Assembly (NCBI RefSeq): GCF_000425165.1
Contig: NZ_AULG01000013.1
Span: 124,001 to 188,000, forward strand
From: Photobacterium halotolerans DSM 18316
Lineage (GTDB): Bacteria; Pseudomonadota; Gammaproteobacteria; Enterobacterales; Vibrionaceae
Direction of reading: 5' to 3'
DNA length: 64,000 nucleotides
Under the pieces are notes generated by a model that did no database searches, was not told where the DNA came from, and was given only the letters and a program-made list of their open reading frames with translations. Shown one piece after another: positions 9,311 through 16,497 of the stretch (position 1 is the stretch's first letter; each line of letters starts with the position of its first letter). The position numbers and the translations under genes were made by a program.

Positions 9311-9805
9311 ATGGAAAGTGAGAGACTTCAATTAGTTCCACCATCATTGAAATATACTGAATCAATGTTTGATGTTATTGAGGAGAGTAAAGCAGAGCTT
9401 TCTCAGTTTTTACCCTGGGTTTCTGAGTCATTAACGAAGAGCGATCTCGAAGCAAACACCAAAGATGCACTTGAGAATTTTTCCAACTTCACTGGTGAGT
9501 TTTGGTTTAATGTCATAGAAAAAGAAACAGGACGGTTTATTGGTGCTGTCGGCTTTATTGTTAGGGATAAATCTGTTCCTTATTTTGAAATTGGATATTG
9601 GTTACGCACATCTGAAACCGGTAAAGGTTACATAACCGAAGCCGTAAAACTTGTTGAGAAATATGCTTTCAATGACAATGCAGCTCAACGATTAGAAATA
9701 AAGATGGCTAGTTCAAACCTAAAAAGCCAGGCTGTTGCAAAGCGCTGTGGCTTCCAGTTTGAGGCTAGTTTAGCTAATGCAAGACGTTTACCTTCAGGAG
9801 ATTAG
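9311..9805 (+). CDS. RimJ/RimL-type GNAT acetyltransferase, frameshifted near the C terminus
   Basis: An N-acetyltransferase with MESERLQLVPPS at its start, FIGAVGFIVRD, YFEIGYWLRTSETGKGYITEA (the acetyl-CoA loop is ETGKGY) and SQAVAKRCGFQFEA near the end. The ATG at 9311 has AGGA at 9301-9304; the open frame continues upstream without family sequence. The frame stops abruptly at LPSGD. In the next frame the sequence continues as DNTVIYSKMRL and stops at 9838-9840, which is the usual end of this family. One base therefore appears to be lost near 9799-9802. The enzyme may be damaged or slightly shortened. Confidence 0.8.
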   Translation: MESERLQLVPPSLKYTESMFDVIEESKAELSQFLPWVSESLTKSDLEANTKDALENFSNFTGEFWFNVIEKETGRFIGAVGFIVRDKSVPYFEIGYWLRTSETGKGYITEAVKLVEKYAFNDNAAQRLEIKMASSNLKSQAVAKRCGFQFEASLANARRLPSGD

Positions 9806-9888
9806 ATAACACAGTGATCTACTCAAAAATGCGCTTATAACGGAGAAGGATACGTGTTCTGACGCCGACACTTTATCCGGATGTTGGA

Positions 9889-10262
9889 CAAGCCCGAAGC
9901 GGCATTATAATGAAAATAGCCTAGTTGAGCGCCGGGTTGCTTTTTGTGATTTGGTTGGCACGGGGTACTGCCATATCGGCAGGCTCAGCGTCATCAAAAG
10001 GAGAGTCAGTCACGATCCCAGGGAAAAATACAGGGATGTATTTTTAGGTAGCGCCTACAACCGGCCCGGAAAAAATCAGCGAAATCAAAGGCTTTTCTGG
10101 GTACTCTTTGAGCCAGCAAAGAGTGTCTGGCGCGCAACGCAGAATGCTGAGAAGGCGCTGGCTTTAAGCGCGACATACAAAGTGATGCAATGGGGCTGTA
10201 GACTAAACTCACTTTCCCATCATAACTGTCTGCTAAAATACTATGTCGTTGGTCAGGGAAAG
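9889..10262. repeat. Decayed repeat, copy 3, with internal insertion
   Basis: It repeats the ordered blocks of 6709-6955: GGACAAGCCC, TTGAGCGC, GCGCCTACAACCGG, AAAGAGTGTCTGGCGCGC, TTTAAGCGCGACATAC and ACTGTCTGCTAAAATA. Compared with copy 1, about 115 bases are inserted after TTGAGCGC, ending in a perfect nine-pair hairpin AAAAATACA-ggga-TGTATTTTT (10024-10045). The IS110 N-terminal part is absent here. It again lies directly behind a coding gene (the GNAT). Long open frames on both strands through this segment are not considered genes. Confidence 0.65.
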
Positions 10263-10285
10263 TTTCATAGGGAGCTCATCAAATC

Positions 10286-10834
10286 ATGGAAACAGAAAAC
10301 AGCGGTGCTGAATTTGACGCGCGTTTGCTTCGCCCCAAGGACTCGGGCGGTGACAGTGAGTGGGCTTTTGTCGTGTTGCCCAAAGAGGCAAGTGAGACGT
10401 TACCAAGGCGTGGGCGTATTACTGTTTCAGGCACCTTAAACGGTAAAAATTTCACTGTTTTGCTCGAACCGGATGGCAAGAAAAGCCATTGGCTGCGTAT
10501 TGATAAGCCACTGCTTGTGGCTTCAGGTGCCAGCATTGGTGACACGGCACATTTCGAGATTTTCGCCGGGGAGGAACCTGAACCAGACGTGCCGGATGAT
10601 TTGGTGAAAGCGCTGGAGGCAGCACCTGAGGCCCGTGCTATATGGGATGCAACGACGACCATTGCCCGTGTTGACTGGATCCACTGGATTGTTTCAGCCA
10701 AACAGGCCAAGACCCGCGTGAAACGCATTCATGACGCATGCGACATGCTTGCTTCGGGGAAGAAAAGAGTGTGCTGCTTTGACCCGTCAGGTTTCTACAG
10801 CAAAGCGTTCAGTGCGCCGCAGGCTGAAGAGTAG
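10286..10834 (+). CDS. DUF1905 / YdeI (OmpD-associated)-like protein
   Basis: A protein of 182 residues with an N-terminal DUF1905-like beta domain (PRRGRITVSGTLNGKNFTVLL and HWLRIDKPLL, about residues 30-85). A C-terminal YdeI/OmpD-associated helical segment follows (VPDDLVKALEAAPEA then ARAIWDATT, DWIHWIVSAKQAKTRVKRI). Homologues are small cytosolic proteins of unclear role. The ATG has AGGGAG at 10269-10274. The gene is flanked by repeat copies 3 and 4, like the other single genes in this stretch. Confidence 0.8.
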   Translation: METENSGAEFDARLLRPKDSGGDSEWAFVVLPKEASETLPRRGRITVSGTLNGKNFTVLLEPDGKKSHWLRIDKPLLVASGASIGDTAHFEIFAGEEPEPDVPDDLVKALEAAPEARAIWDATTTIARVDWIHWIVSAKQAKTRVKRIHDACDMLASGKKRVCCFDPSGFYSKAFSAPQAEE

Positions 10835-10849
10835 AAAAACGGCATGTAA

Positions 10850-10892
10850 CGTGTCGAGGCAGTGCTGGTTTTAAGTGCGATACGTAAATCAG
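10850..10892. repeat. Fragment of the same repeat, copy 4
   Basis: CGAGGCAGTGCTGGTTTTAA and then GTGCGATACG match the GAAGGCGCTGGCTTTAAGCG then CGACATAC block of copy 3, again just downstream of a coding gene. Only this short block is recognisable. Confidence 0.5.
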
Positions 10893-10992
10893 AACCAGAT
10901 TTGGCACGTTTTACAGTGTAAATGAGATGATTTGCCTTACACAGGCATCCATGCCTGATATGTCGTTAACTGATCGACCGAGAAGCCGTGCG

Positions 10993-11406
10993 TTAACGGC
11001 GGAAGTGACGACCCCGTGATGAGCGCTCTTTATGGGCTGATGCGGCTTTAGCTTGCGATTTCAGAATGGATTCAACCGTCAGTTCCATCGGCTCTTTCGG
11101 CTGAAGACCGTGCGGAAATGTACGGGTGCGTGGCGGCAACTCGAACTCTTCGCTTGTTGCGCGAGGCATGCGTTTGAAGCGGTACGGGTAAAAGTTTTCC
11201 AGTTTCTCTCTTGCCCAGTCCGTTTTCTTTAAATACTTCACACTGCTGGCAATCGATGGGTTGGTGTGAAAACAGTTAAAACGCATGGCTGTGTCCAGAA
11301 TATCCCATCCGTAAAAATCGACCAGCTCTTGCAGTAAGGTTTCTAACTTCAGACCGTGCAATGGATTATTTTTTTGTAATTCAATTCTTTCTTCATCTGT
11401 CATCAT
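10993..11406 (-). CDS. VF530-type DNA-binding protein (DUF2132) with basic C-terminal extension
   Basis: Residues about 10-85 match the VF530 family: NNPLHGLKLETLLQELVDFY, GWDILDTAMRFNCF, NPSIASSVKYLKKTDWAREK and LENFYPYRFKRMPR. The family is small, usually 70-80 residues, and was reported as DNA binding in Vibrio fischeri. Here 50 extra residues follow, ending in a basic tail (KERSSRGRHFRR). The start is ATGATG at 11406/11403 with AGGAA upstream. An open frame upstream stops on the overlapping TGA. Confidence 0.85.
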   Translation of the reverse strand: MMTDEERIELQKNNPLHGLKLETLLQELVDFYGWDILDTAMRFNCFHTNPSIASSVKYLKKTDWAREKLENFYPYRFKRMPRATSEEFELPPRTRTFPHGLQPKEPMELTVESILKSQAKAASAHKERSSRGRHFRR

Positions 11407-11588
11407 AACGCGTTCCTGAGTTTTTCACGTACCGGTGCGGGTTGGATTGGGTGGTATTCGCTCAACGCTTCAATTAAATACCAGAGCGGCACGAATGAGT
11501 AAGCTGTGCCATGAAGGTTGAGGGCACGGGATTCTAGCAGACTCGGCCTTGCTTCCCTATTATTATCGCTATTAATAGCAAGTGTGGA
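11404..11588 (-). other. Possible small ORF coupled to the VF530 gene
   Basis: On the minus strand a frame is open from about 11588 and ends in TGA overlapping the VF530 ATG (ATGATG). Its last part reads GTAYSFVPLWYLIEALSEYH and then PIQPAPVREKLRNAL, which looks protein-like. No ATG start is present; an in-frame GTG would give about 29 residues. It could be the end of a degenerated gene or a short leader peptide. Confidence 0.25.
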
Positions 11589-11640
11589 TCAAACCTTTTC
11601 CAGCGCCGGCTTGCAGCAAGCTTGTCTCCGCCACTCGCTT

Positions 11641-11967
11641 TTACAGCAGCGCTTCACCAGTGCCTTTCAGCACTTTTTCGACCACACGCACCACTTTCGA
11701 GGTGGTGAGAATGACATCGGCAATCTTGCTGGGATCGTGTTTGGCTTTTTTGGCCAGCGACGTCAGGGTGATGAGGTTTGTCACCGCACTCTGGGTACGC
11801 GTCACGCCCAGATCGGGTAATGCCAGTGCTTCGCTGAGTTGGGTCAACAGCAGGTTGATGTCTTGCTGTAATTGCAGCGCCTGATCATAATTCAGGGTGA
11901 TTTCTTTCACCTTGCGCAGCTCGTCGATGGCTTCAACCAGGTAGTTGCCCAATGGTTTGTCGGTCAT
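11641..11967 (-). CDS. Small helical protein partnered with a lipoprotein
   Basis: A soluble protein of 108 residues, mostly helical, without a recognised domain: LGNYLVEAIDELRKVKEITL near the start and VTNLITLTSLAKKAKHDPSK near residue 70. The start is fixed by a strong AAGGAGGGG just before ATG 11967. The start codon lies two bases beyond the stop of the lipoprotein gene, so the two are almost certainly co-translated and probably act together. Function unknown. Confidence 0.7.
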   Translation of the reverse strand: MTDKPLGNYLVEAIDELRKVKEITLNYDQALQLQQDINLLLTQLSEALALPDLGVTRTQSAVTNLITLTSLAKKAKHDPSKIADVILTTSKVVRVVEKVLKGTGEALL

Positions 11968-11968
11968 C

Positions 11969-12967
11969 TTACCCCTCCTTGCAAACAAGTTGATCATCTC
12001 TGAGCGCAAAGCCGGTTTCGCAGCTACCCAGCAGATTGTTCAGTGATGAATAATGACGGCCGGTTTCGCTGAGCTCGCCGGCAATACGGATGAAGGCTTT
12101 ACCGCTGAACTTGTTGTTAGCAACCAGTTCGGAAATCGCGTGGTGCTTCTCTTTCAGTGTCTGCGTGGCTTTGGCCATCTGCTTGAAGATCAGCGCGGTT
12201 GAAGCGATATCCACTGAGCGCTGAGTCAGGCTTTCAATCTGGGCGATCACTGCCTCATGGCTGAGCTTTCCCTGCGTTTTCATGATGTTGAAGCGACGGA
12301 TATCGGTACTGAGCATATCCCGGCGTTCCGACAGCAGAGCGGCGTACAGCCTGCCGGATGACAGGCGCTGGCTGATGGTGTCGCAGATAGTGCTGATGGT
12401 CGGATCGGCCTTGATGATGATGTCTTTCAGGGCTTTGCGCCGCTGAGATTCTGCCACCGTGGCGCCTATCCCCGCGATGGCGGATGACAGTATGTGGAAG
12501 GTGTCATCGCTGGCATCCAGCAGGGGTGTATCGGTCAGGGCAAGATACTGTTTGTTTGCCGAGATCAGCGAACCACTGAGTTTGGCGGCGGCATAGTCAA
12601 TGTCGCCGCGGTATTTGGCGCCTGCCAGTTCGCTGAGGGCCTGGCTGTAGTCCTGCAGGGAACGGTTCAGGGCGTATAGTGCGAACTGTTGCTGGGTGAT
12701 ATCGGCATAGGTTTTTGCCTGTTGCGTCAGCCGGTCTGAGGTCAGCAGAGTGCTGGGGCGTTCCAGTTCCAGCGCCAGTGTGTTGGTGGCCCGTTTTGTC
12801 TGTAAGGTTTTGGTTTCCTGCATCATGTCGCCCAGCTGGCTGGTGAGCTGATTACTGGCTTGCGCATACAAACCGACATCATTACTGGCATTCTGGCTGC
12901 AGGCAGAAAGAAAAAGCAGGCCAGCAGTGATGATACTCACTCGGGCAGCGCTAGCTCGGACAGGCAT
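11969..12967 (-). CDS. Hypothetical lipoprotein
   Basis: A predicted lipoprotein of 332 residues. From the ATG at 12967 it has MPVRASAARVSIITAGLLFL followed by SAC, an N-terminal export signal with lipobox LSAC. The rest is a long mostly helical domain with few aromatic residues and no motif I recognise. The open frame extends 14 codons upstream to 13009, but the lipobox spacing favours 12967. It is followed by the 108-residue partner. Cell-envelope location is inferred; role unknown. Confidence 0.75.
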   Translation of the reverse strand: MPVRASAARVSIITAGLLFLSACSQNASNDVGLYAQASNQLTSQLGDMMQETKTLQTKRATNTLALELERPSTLLTSDRLTQQAKTYADITQQQFALYALNRSLQDYSQALSELAGAKYRGDIDYAAAKLSGSLISANKQYLALTDTPLLDASDDTFHILSSAIAGIGATVAESQRRKALKDIIIKADPTISTICDTISQRLSSGRLYAALLSERRDMLSTDIRRFNIMKTQGKLSHEAVIAQIESLTQRSVDIASTALIFKQMAKATQTLKEKHHAISELVANNKFSGKAFIRIAGELSETGRHYSSLNNLLGSCETGFALRDDQLVCKEG

Positions 12968-13155
12968 GTGACATTCCAATGACAAAATAAAAACGCATAT
13001 GCATAACATAAATGCTATTGGTTGAGTATTCCCGCCAATTAGGGTTCGGGCGAAGGGAAATGTGCAGCGCGTAACAGTTTTGCTTTACCTTCCACTGGCG
13101 GGAAGCTTTAGTCTGTCTGTTTTGTGCTGCAATGATTGTGACTTTGGAGGTAACA

Positions 13156-13269
13156 GTGGGATGTTGTAATCAGCCGCCTGATGGTGGCAGTGAGAATATC
13201 GGTTTGCTGGTGAAAGCCATACTGGCTCTGGCTGTTATGATTGGACTATTGGCCGCGGTTTTTGGCTGA
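13156..13269 (+). CDS. Conserved-looking 37-residue membrane protein
   Basis: A short gene starting at GTG with GGAGG five bases upstream (13146-13150). It codes for MGCCNQPPDGGSENIGLLVK followed by a hydrophobic helix (AILALAVMIGLLAAVFG). The CC pair at the N terminus and a single C-terminal membrane helix suggest a small inner-membrane protein. The strong ribosome site and clean frame support reality; the function is unknown. Confidence 0.65.
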   Translation: MGCCNQPPDGGSENIGLLVKAILALAVMIGLLAAVFG

Positions 13270-13318
13270 GGGGCGTAAACCGATGCTCGATATGAGTTGT
13301 ATACGACAATAGGTGCGG

Positions 13319-13347
13319 TTGACTCATGATTGAAAATTGCGTATTTT
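13319..13347 (+). promoter_or_regulatory. Sigma-70 promoter of the structured RNA candidate
   Basis: TTGACT at 13319-13324 and TATTTT at 13342-13347 are separated by exactly 17 bases. This predicts a transcript start near 13354, with no convincing ORF behind it before the terminator at 13543. Confidence 0.55.
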
Positions 13348-13353
13348 GCGGCC

Positions 13354-13573
13354 GAATTATGTTTTTGGACCGCTCTGCAATGTTTTACATCCTATTCAAG
13401 AATTTTGTCAGGCGACTGTGCTCCGCGCATTAACACGATGAAGTGTGGCTCGGAGCTGAATGTCTTCTGAATCTTCATCAGATATAGCCGTCATTCCCTG
13501 ATCCTCAGGGGAGTTGTCTGTATCTGATGAATGCAGAGTACAGGCCGACGATGACTTTCATCGTCGGCCTTTT
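13354..13573 (+). ncRNA. Candidate structured RNA upstream of the ABC-F gene
   Basis: About 220 bases between a good promoter and a perfect intrinsic terminator. Hairpin 1 is GCTCCG (13420-13425) with CGGAGC (13451-13456), enclosing ACAC-gatgaa-GTGT. Hairpin 2 is TTCATCAGATA (13474-13484) with TATCTGATGAA (13521-13531), a perfect 11-pair stem enclosing CCCTGA-tcc-TCAGGG (13496-13510). The terminator follows. It does not match Qrr, 6S, Spot 42, tmRNA or CsrB patterns that I know. It could be a free small RNA or part of the ABC-F leader. Confidence 0.5.
13543..13573 (+). terminator. Perfect intrinsic terminator
   Basis: GGCCGACGATGA (13543-13554) pairs over 12 bases with TCATCGTCGGCC (13558-13569), with a three-base loop, followed by TTTT. 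It ends the structured RNA candidate. Confidence 0.85.
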
Positions 13574-13601
13574 AGTTTCTGACCGATAATCTGTCAGCAG
13601 C

Positions 13602-13661
13602 TAGTTTCAAGATTGCTTGAAGCGAGGGGCCGGTATGCCTTGTACCGCCCCTCGTTTTTTT
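13602..13661 (+). terminator. Leader terminator directly before the ABC-F start codon
   Basis: CGAGGGGC (13623-13630) pairs with GCCCCTCG (13647-13654), with inner GGTA/TACC, followed by seven T. The ABC-F ATG is at 13676, only 15 bases later. A small hairpin TTCAAG-attg-CTTGAA (about 13607-13622) precedes it. Because no separate gene lies upstream, this could be an attenuator of the ABC-F gene rather than a plain terminator. Confidence 0.65.
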
Positions 13662-13675
13662 ATGGATGTAATACA

Positions 13676-15223
13676 ATGAGTTTACTCACAATTCAAAACC
13701 TGACTTACCACATCGGCGATAAAACCCTGTATCAGCAGGCTGGTTTCACTTTGTTTCCCGGCGAGCATATCGGGGTGACCGGCAAGAATGGGGTGGGGAA
13801 AAGTACCCTGCTGAAATTGCTGCAATCCGAGTTGCTGCCCGACAGCGGCGATATTCTCTGGCAGCCCGCCGTGCAGGTCGGTTATCTGGATCAGCACGCA
13901 GAATTGGATCCCCGGTTGACGGTACGTGGTTATCTGCAATCGGCGTTTGCCGATTTATACACACTGGAAGCCGAGATGATGGCGATTTACGCCTGCCCGG
14001 AGAAAAGTGCCCGCGACAGTTTTCTGACCCGTGCCGCAACGATTCAGGCGATGCTGGAAAGCCAGTCCTTTTATGTCACTGACCACAAAATAGAGGCGGT
14101 GGCTGAAGGATTGGGGATCACCCAGTTCGGCATGGCAACGCCGCTCGACGCCTTGAGTGGTGGTCAGCGCCATAAAGTGATGCTGGCAACCCTGCTGCTG
14201 GTATCGCCGGGTGTGCTGTTGCTGGATGAACCGACCAACTACCTGGATACCGTACATGTCGACTGGCTGGCCGATTATCTGAATGGCTTTACAGGCGCCT
14301 TCATGGTAGTGTCGCACGATAAGGCTTTTCTGAACCGGATTGCGACCGGCATCTGCGATATCGACAGACAACAAATCCGTAAATACAAAGGCAATGTTGA
14401 GAAAGCGATGGCGCAGAAAGCCAGCGACGATGCGGCCCATGCCAAGCAATATCAGGCCCAGAAAAAGCACATCGATAAGCTGGAGCAGTTCATTGCCAAA
14501 AACGGTGCTGGTGTCAATGCGAGCATTGCCAATGGCCGCAAGAAACAGCTGGCGCGGATTGCACGCATGGCAGCGCCGGAGTCAGAGAAAGCGGTGTCGT
14601 TTTCGTTCCGGGCAGCGACGCTGAGTGCCCAGACCGTGCTGGCGGCTACCGGGCTGGAAATCGGCTATACCCGCTCTTTGCTGCCTCCGATGAATCTGAG
14701 CCTGCAGCGCGGTGAAAAAGTCGTGATTGCCGGATTCAATGGCATCGGAAAGTCCACCCTGCTGAAAACCCTGGTGGGCGAGCTGGCAGCTGTGTCTGGA
14801 CAGCTGGAATTATCGCAAGGACTCAGGCTCGGCTACTTTGAGCAGGAACTGCACTGGCCGTTTCAGGATGCCACCCCCGTGAATCTGGTGAAGTCAGCTT
14901 GTCCCGGTCTGGATGACAAAGCGGCCAGGCAATATTTGGCGCGCTTCGGCCTGTCCGGCAAGCTGGCCTTGCAGCCTGTCGGTTCGCTCAGCGGAGGAGA
15001 GCAGACCAAAGTGAAGCTGTGTCGTTTAGCATTGCAGCCGGTCAATCTGCTGGTGCTGGATGAGCCGACCACCCATCTGGATGCCACGGTGAAAGCGGCG
15101 CTGAAGCAAGCGCTGATCGACTTTAACGGGACTGTCATCATGGTGTCGCACGAAAGGGATTTTGTCGCCGGATGGCCGGATCGGATCGTAGAGATTCAGC
15201 CTGCCGAGGCATTATTAAGTTAA
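13676..15223 (+). CDS. ABC-F family ATPase (ribosome-associated type)
   Basis: A 515-residue protein with two ATP-binding domains and no membrane segment. Walker A sequences are GVTGKNGVGKST (near residue 35) and AGFNGIGKST (near 355). Signatures are LSGGQ and LSGGEQ; Walker B sequences are LLLDEPTNYLD and LVLDEPTTHLD. The charged linker between the domains (YKGNVEKAMAQKASDDAAHA onward) is the region that contacts P-site tRNA in the family. Members act as translation factors or confer resistance to ribosome-targeting antibiotics; which applies here is not decided. ATG 13676 is chosen; the open frame upstream runs through the terminator stem. Confidence 0.9.
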   Translation: MSLLTIQNLTYHIGDKTLYQQAGFTLFPGEHIGVTGKNGVGKSTLLKLLQSELLPDSGDILWQPAVQVGYLDQHAELDPRLTVRGYLQSAFADLYTLEAEMMAIYACPEKSARDSFLTRAATIQAMLESQSFYVTDHKIEAVAEGLGITQFGMATPLDALSGGQRHKVMLATLLLVSPGVLLLDEPTNYLDTVHVDWLADYLNGFTGAFMVVSHDKAFLNRIATGICDIDRQQIRKYKGNVEKAMAQKASDDAAHAKQYQAQKKHIDKLEQFIAKNGAGVNASIANGRKKQLARIARMAAPESEKAVSFSFRAATLSAQTVLAATGLEIGYTRSLLPPMNLSLQRGEKVVIAGFNGIGKSTLLKTLVGELAAVSGQLELSQGLRLGYFEQELHWPFQDATPVNLVKSACPGLDDKAARQYLARFGLSGKLALQPVGSLSGGEQTKVKLCRLALQPVNLLVLDEPTTHLDATVKAALKQALIDFNGTVIMVSHERDFVAGWPDRIVEIQPAEALLS

Positions 15224-15233
15224 CCATGTTTAC

Positions 15234-15325
15234 CTTGCCGGCACAGCTTCTCCCGACACAGCTATGTCTTGCATAGCTTCGCCCGGCACAGTTTCACTCG
15301 ATATAGCGAGGCTGTGCCGGGCAAG
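15234..15325. terminator. Hairpin cluster between convergent genes
   Basis: CCCGGCACAG (15282-15291) pairs perfectly with CTGTGCCGGG (15312-15321), with inner CTCG/CGAG. CTTGCCGGCACAG at 15234-15246 can compete for the same right arm. Between them AGCTATG-tcttg-CATAGCT (15260-15278) forms another hairpin. No T tract follows, but the location between the ABC-F gene and the opposing dehydrogenase suggests a transcription end signal for both. Confidence 0.5.
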
Positions 15326-15343
15326 AAGCGATGGATTTAAGCT

Positions 15344-16363
15344 TTATTCCCAGCCAGACAGGACAATTTTTCCTATCATTTTGCCTTGCTCTACCATGGC
15401 ATGAGCGCTGCGCAGGTTCTCAGCATTGATCGGTGTCAGGTGCTCCTTCAGTGTGGATTGCAGGGTGTCGGCATCAATCTGCTTGCTGATCTGATTGAGC
15501 AGATGACCCTGCCCGGTCATATCATGGGTTTGATACATGGAGCGGGTAAACATGAATTCCCAGACGAAACCGGCACTTTTGCTTTTTAACGGTTCCATAT
15601 CCAATGGCACATTACTTTCGACAATACTGCAAATCATGCCCTGGGGTTTGATGACCTGTGTCATGGTTGCCCAGTGGCCGGCTGTGTCGTTGAGGCAGAA
15701 GATGTAGTCCACTGCCGGAAAGCCGAGTTCAGCCAGTTGTGCCGCCATATCCTGCCTGTGGTTGATGGTGTAATCGGCGCCCATTTCATGGCACCAGTGC
15801 CGGGTGTTTTCCCGTGATGCGGTGGCTATCACAGTCAGTCCTGTGATCTGGCTGGCCAATTGAATTGCCACCGAACCGACACCGCCAGCACCGCCGATGA
15901 TCAGCAGGCTTTGCTGATCCTGCGTGCCGTTGGGGTTGATATTGAGCCGGTCAAACAAGCCTTCCCAAGCGGTGATGCTGGTCAGTGGGAGTGCGGCCGC
16001 TTCCGCCATCGACAGTGATTGCGGTTTTTTTCCGACAATACGTTCATCAACAAGCTGGTATTCGCTGTTGCTGCCGGGGCGGGTGATATCACCGGCATAA
16101 AATACCTCGTCACCGACGGAAAACAGGGTGACGTCTTCACCGACTGCGACGACCGTTCCTGCCGCGTCCCAGCCCAGAACACGAGGCTGTGGTTCAATTT
16201 TGTCTTTGGGGGCTCTTACTTTGGTATCAACCGGATTGACCGAGATGGCTTCCACCCTCACCAGAATATCCTTGCCTGATACAGCCGGTGCCGGGAGTTC
16301 GACATCCATCAGGCTGTCCGGGTTTGATACAGGTAAATAATGGGTCAGTGCGACAGCTTTCAT
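15344..16363 (-). CDS. MDR-superfamily zinc-type alcohol dehydrogenase / quinone oxidoreductase
   Basis: A 339-residue NAD(P)H-dependent oxidoreductase. The GroES-like N-terminal half has VRVEAISVNPVDTKVR and VLGWDAAGTVVAVGE. The Rossmann motif is LLIIGGAGGVGSVAIQLA near residue 155. The cysteine cluster that binds structural zinc is absent, as in the quinone-reductase-like branch (family typified by TIGR02817). It is transcribed away from a LysR regulator 134 bases upstream, which probably controls it. The physiological substrate is unknown. Confidence 0.85.
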   Translation of the reverse strand: MKAVALTHYLPVSNPDSLMDVELPAPAVSGKDILVRVEAISVNPVDTKVRAPKDKIEPQPRVLGWDAAGTVVAVGEDVTLFSVGDEVFYAGDITRPGSNSEYQLVDERIVGKKPQSLSMAEAAALPLTSITAWEGLFDRLNINPNGTQDQQSLLIIGGAGGVGSVAIQLASQITGLTVIATASRENTRHWCHEMGADYTINHRQDMAAQLAELGFPAVDYIFCLNDTAGHWATMTQVIKPQGMICSIVESNVPLDMEPLKSKSAGFVWEFMFTRSMYQTHDMTGQGHLLNQISKQIDADTLQSTLKEHLTPINAENLRSAHAMVEQGKMIGKIVLSGWE

Positions 16364-16497
16364 TGGGGATTCCTCAAGCGTGTTGGTTGTAATAAGGATA
16401 ATCGGGTTCTGCGATTAAGAGGTCTTCAGTGTATTGTTTCAAAAAATATTTATAATTAGCTCAAATACAAAAACATACTTCATAAAAACTGAATAAT

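Noticed and set aside
6700..10300. Integron gene cassettes with attC sites
   Set aside because: The gene-plus-repeat layout suggested this, but I found no paired RYYYAAC/GTTRRRY core sites, no VCR-like inverted structure and no integrase. The shared segments match IS110-related sequence instead.
9951..10439. 162-codon plus-strand frame
   Set aside because: It runs through repeat copy 3 and into the DUF1905 gene in another frame; it has no ribosome site or protein-like features.
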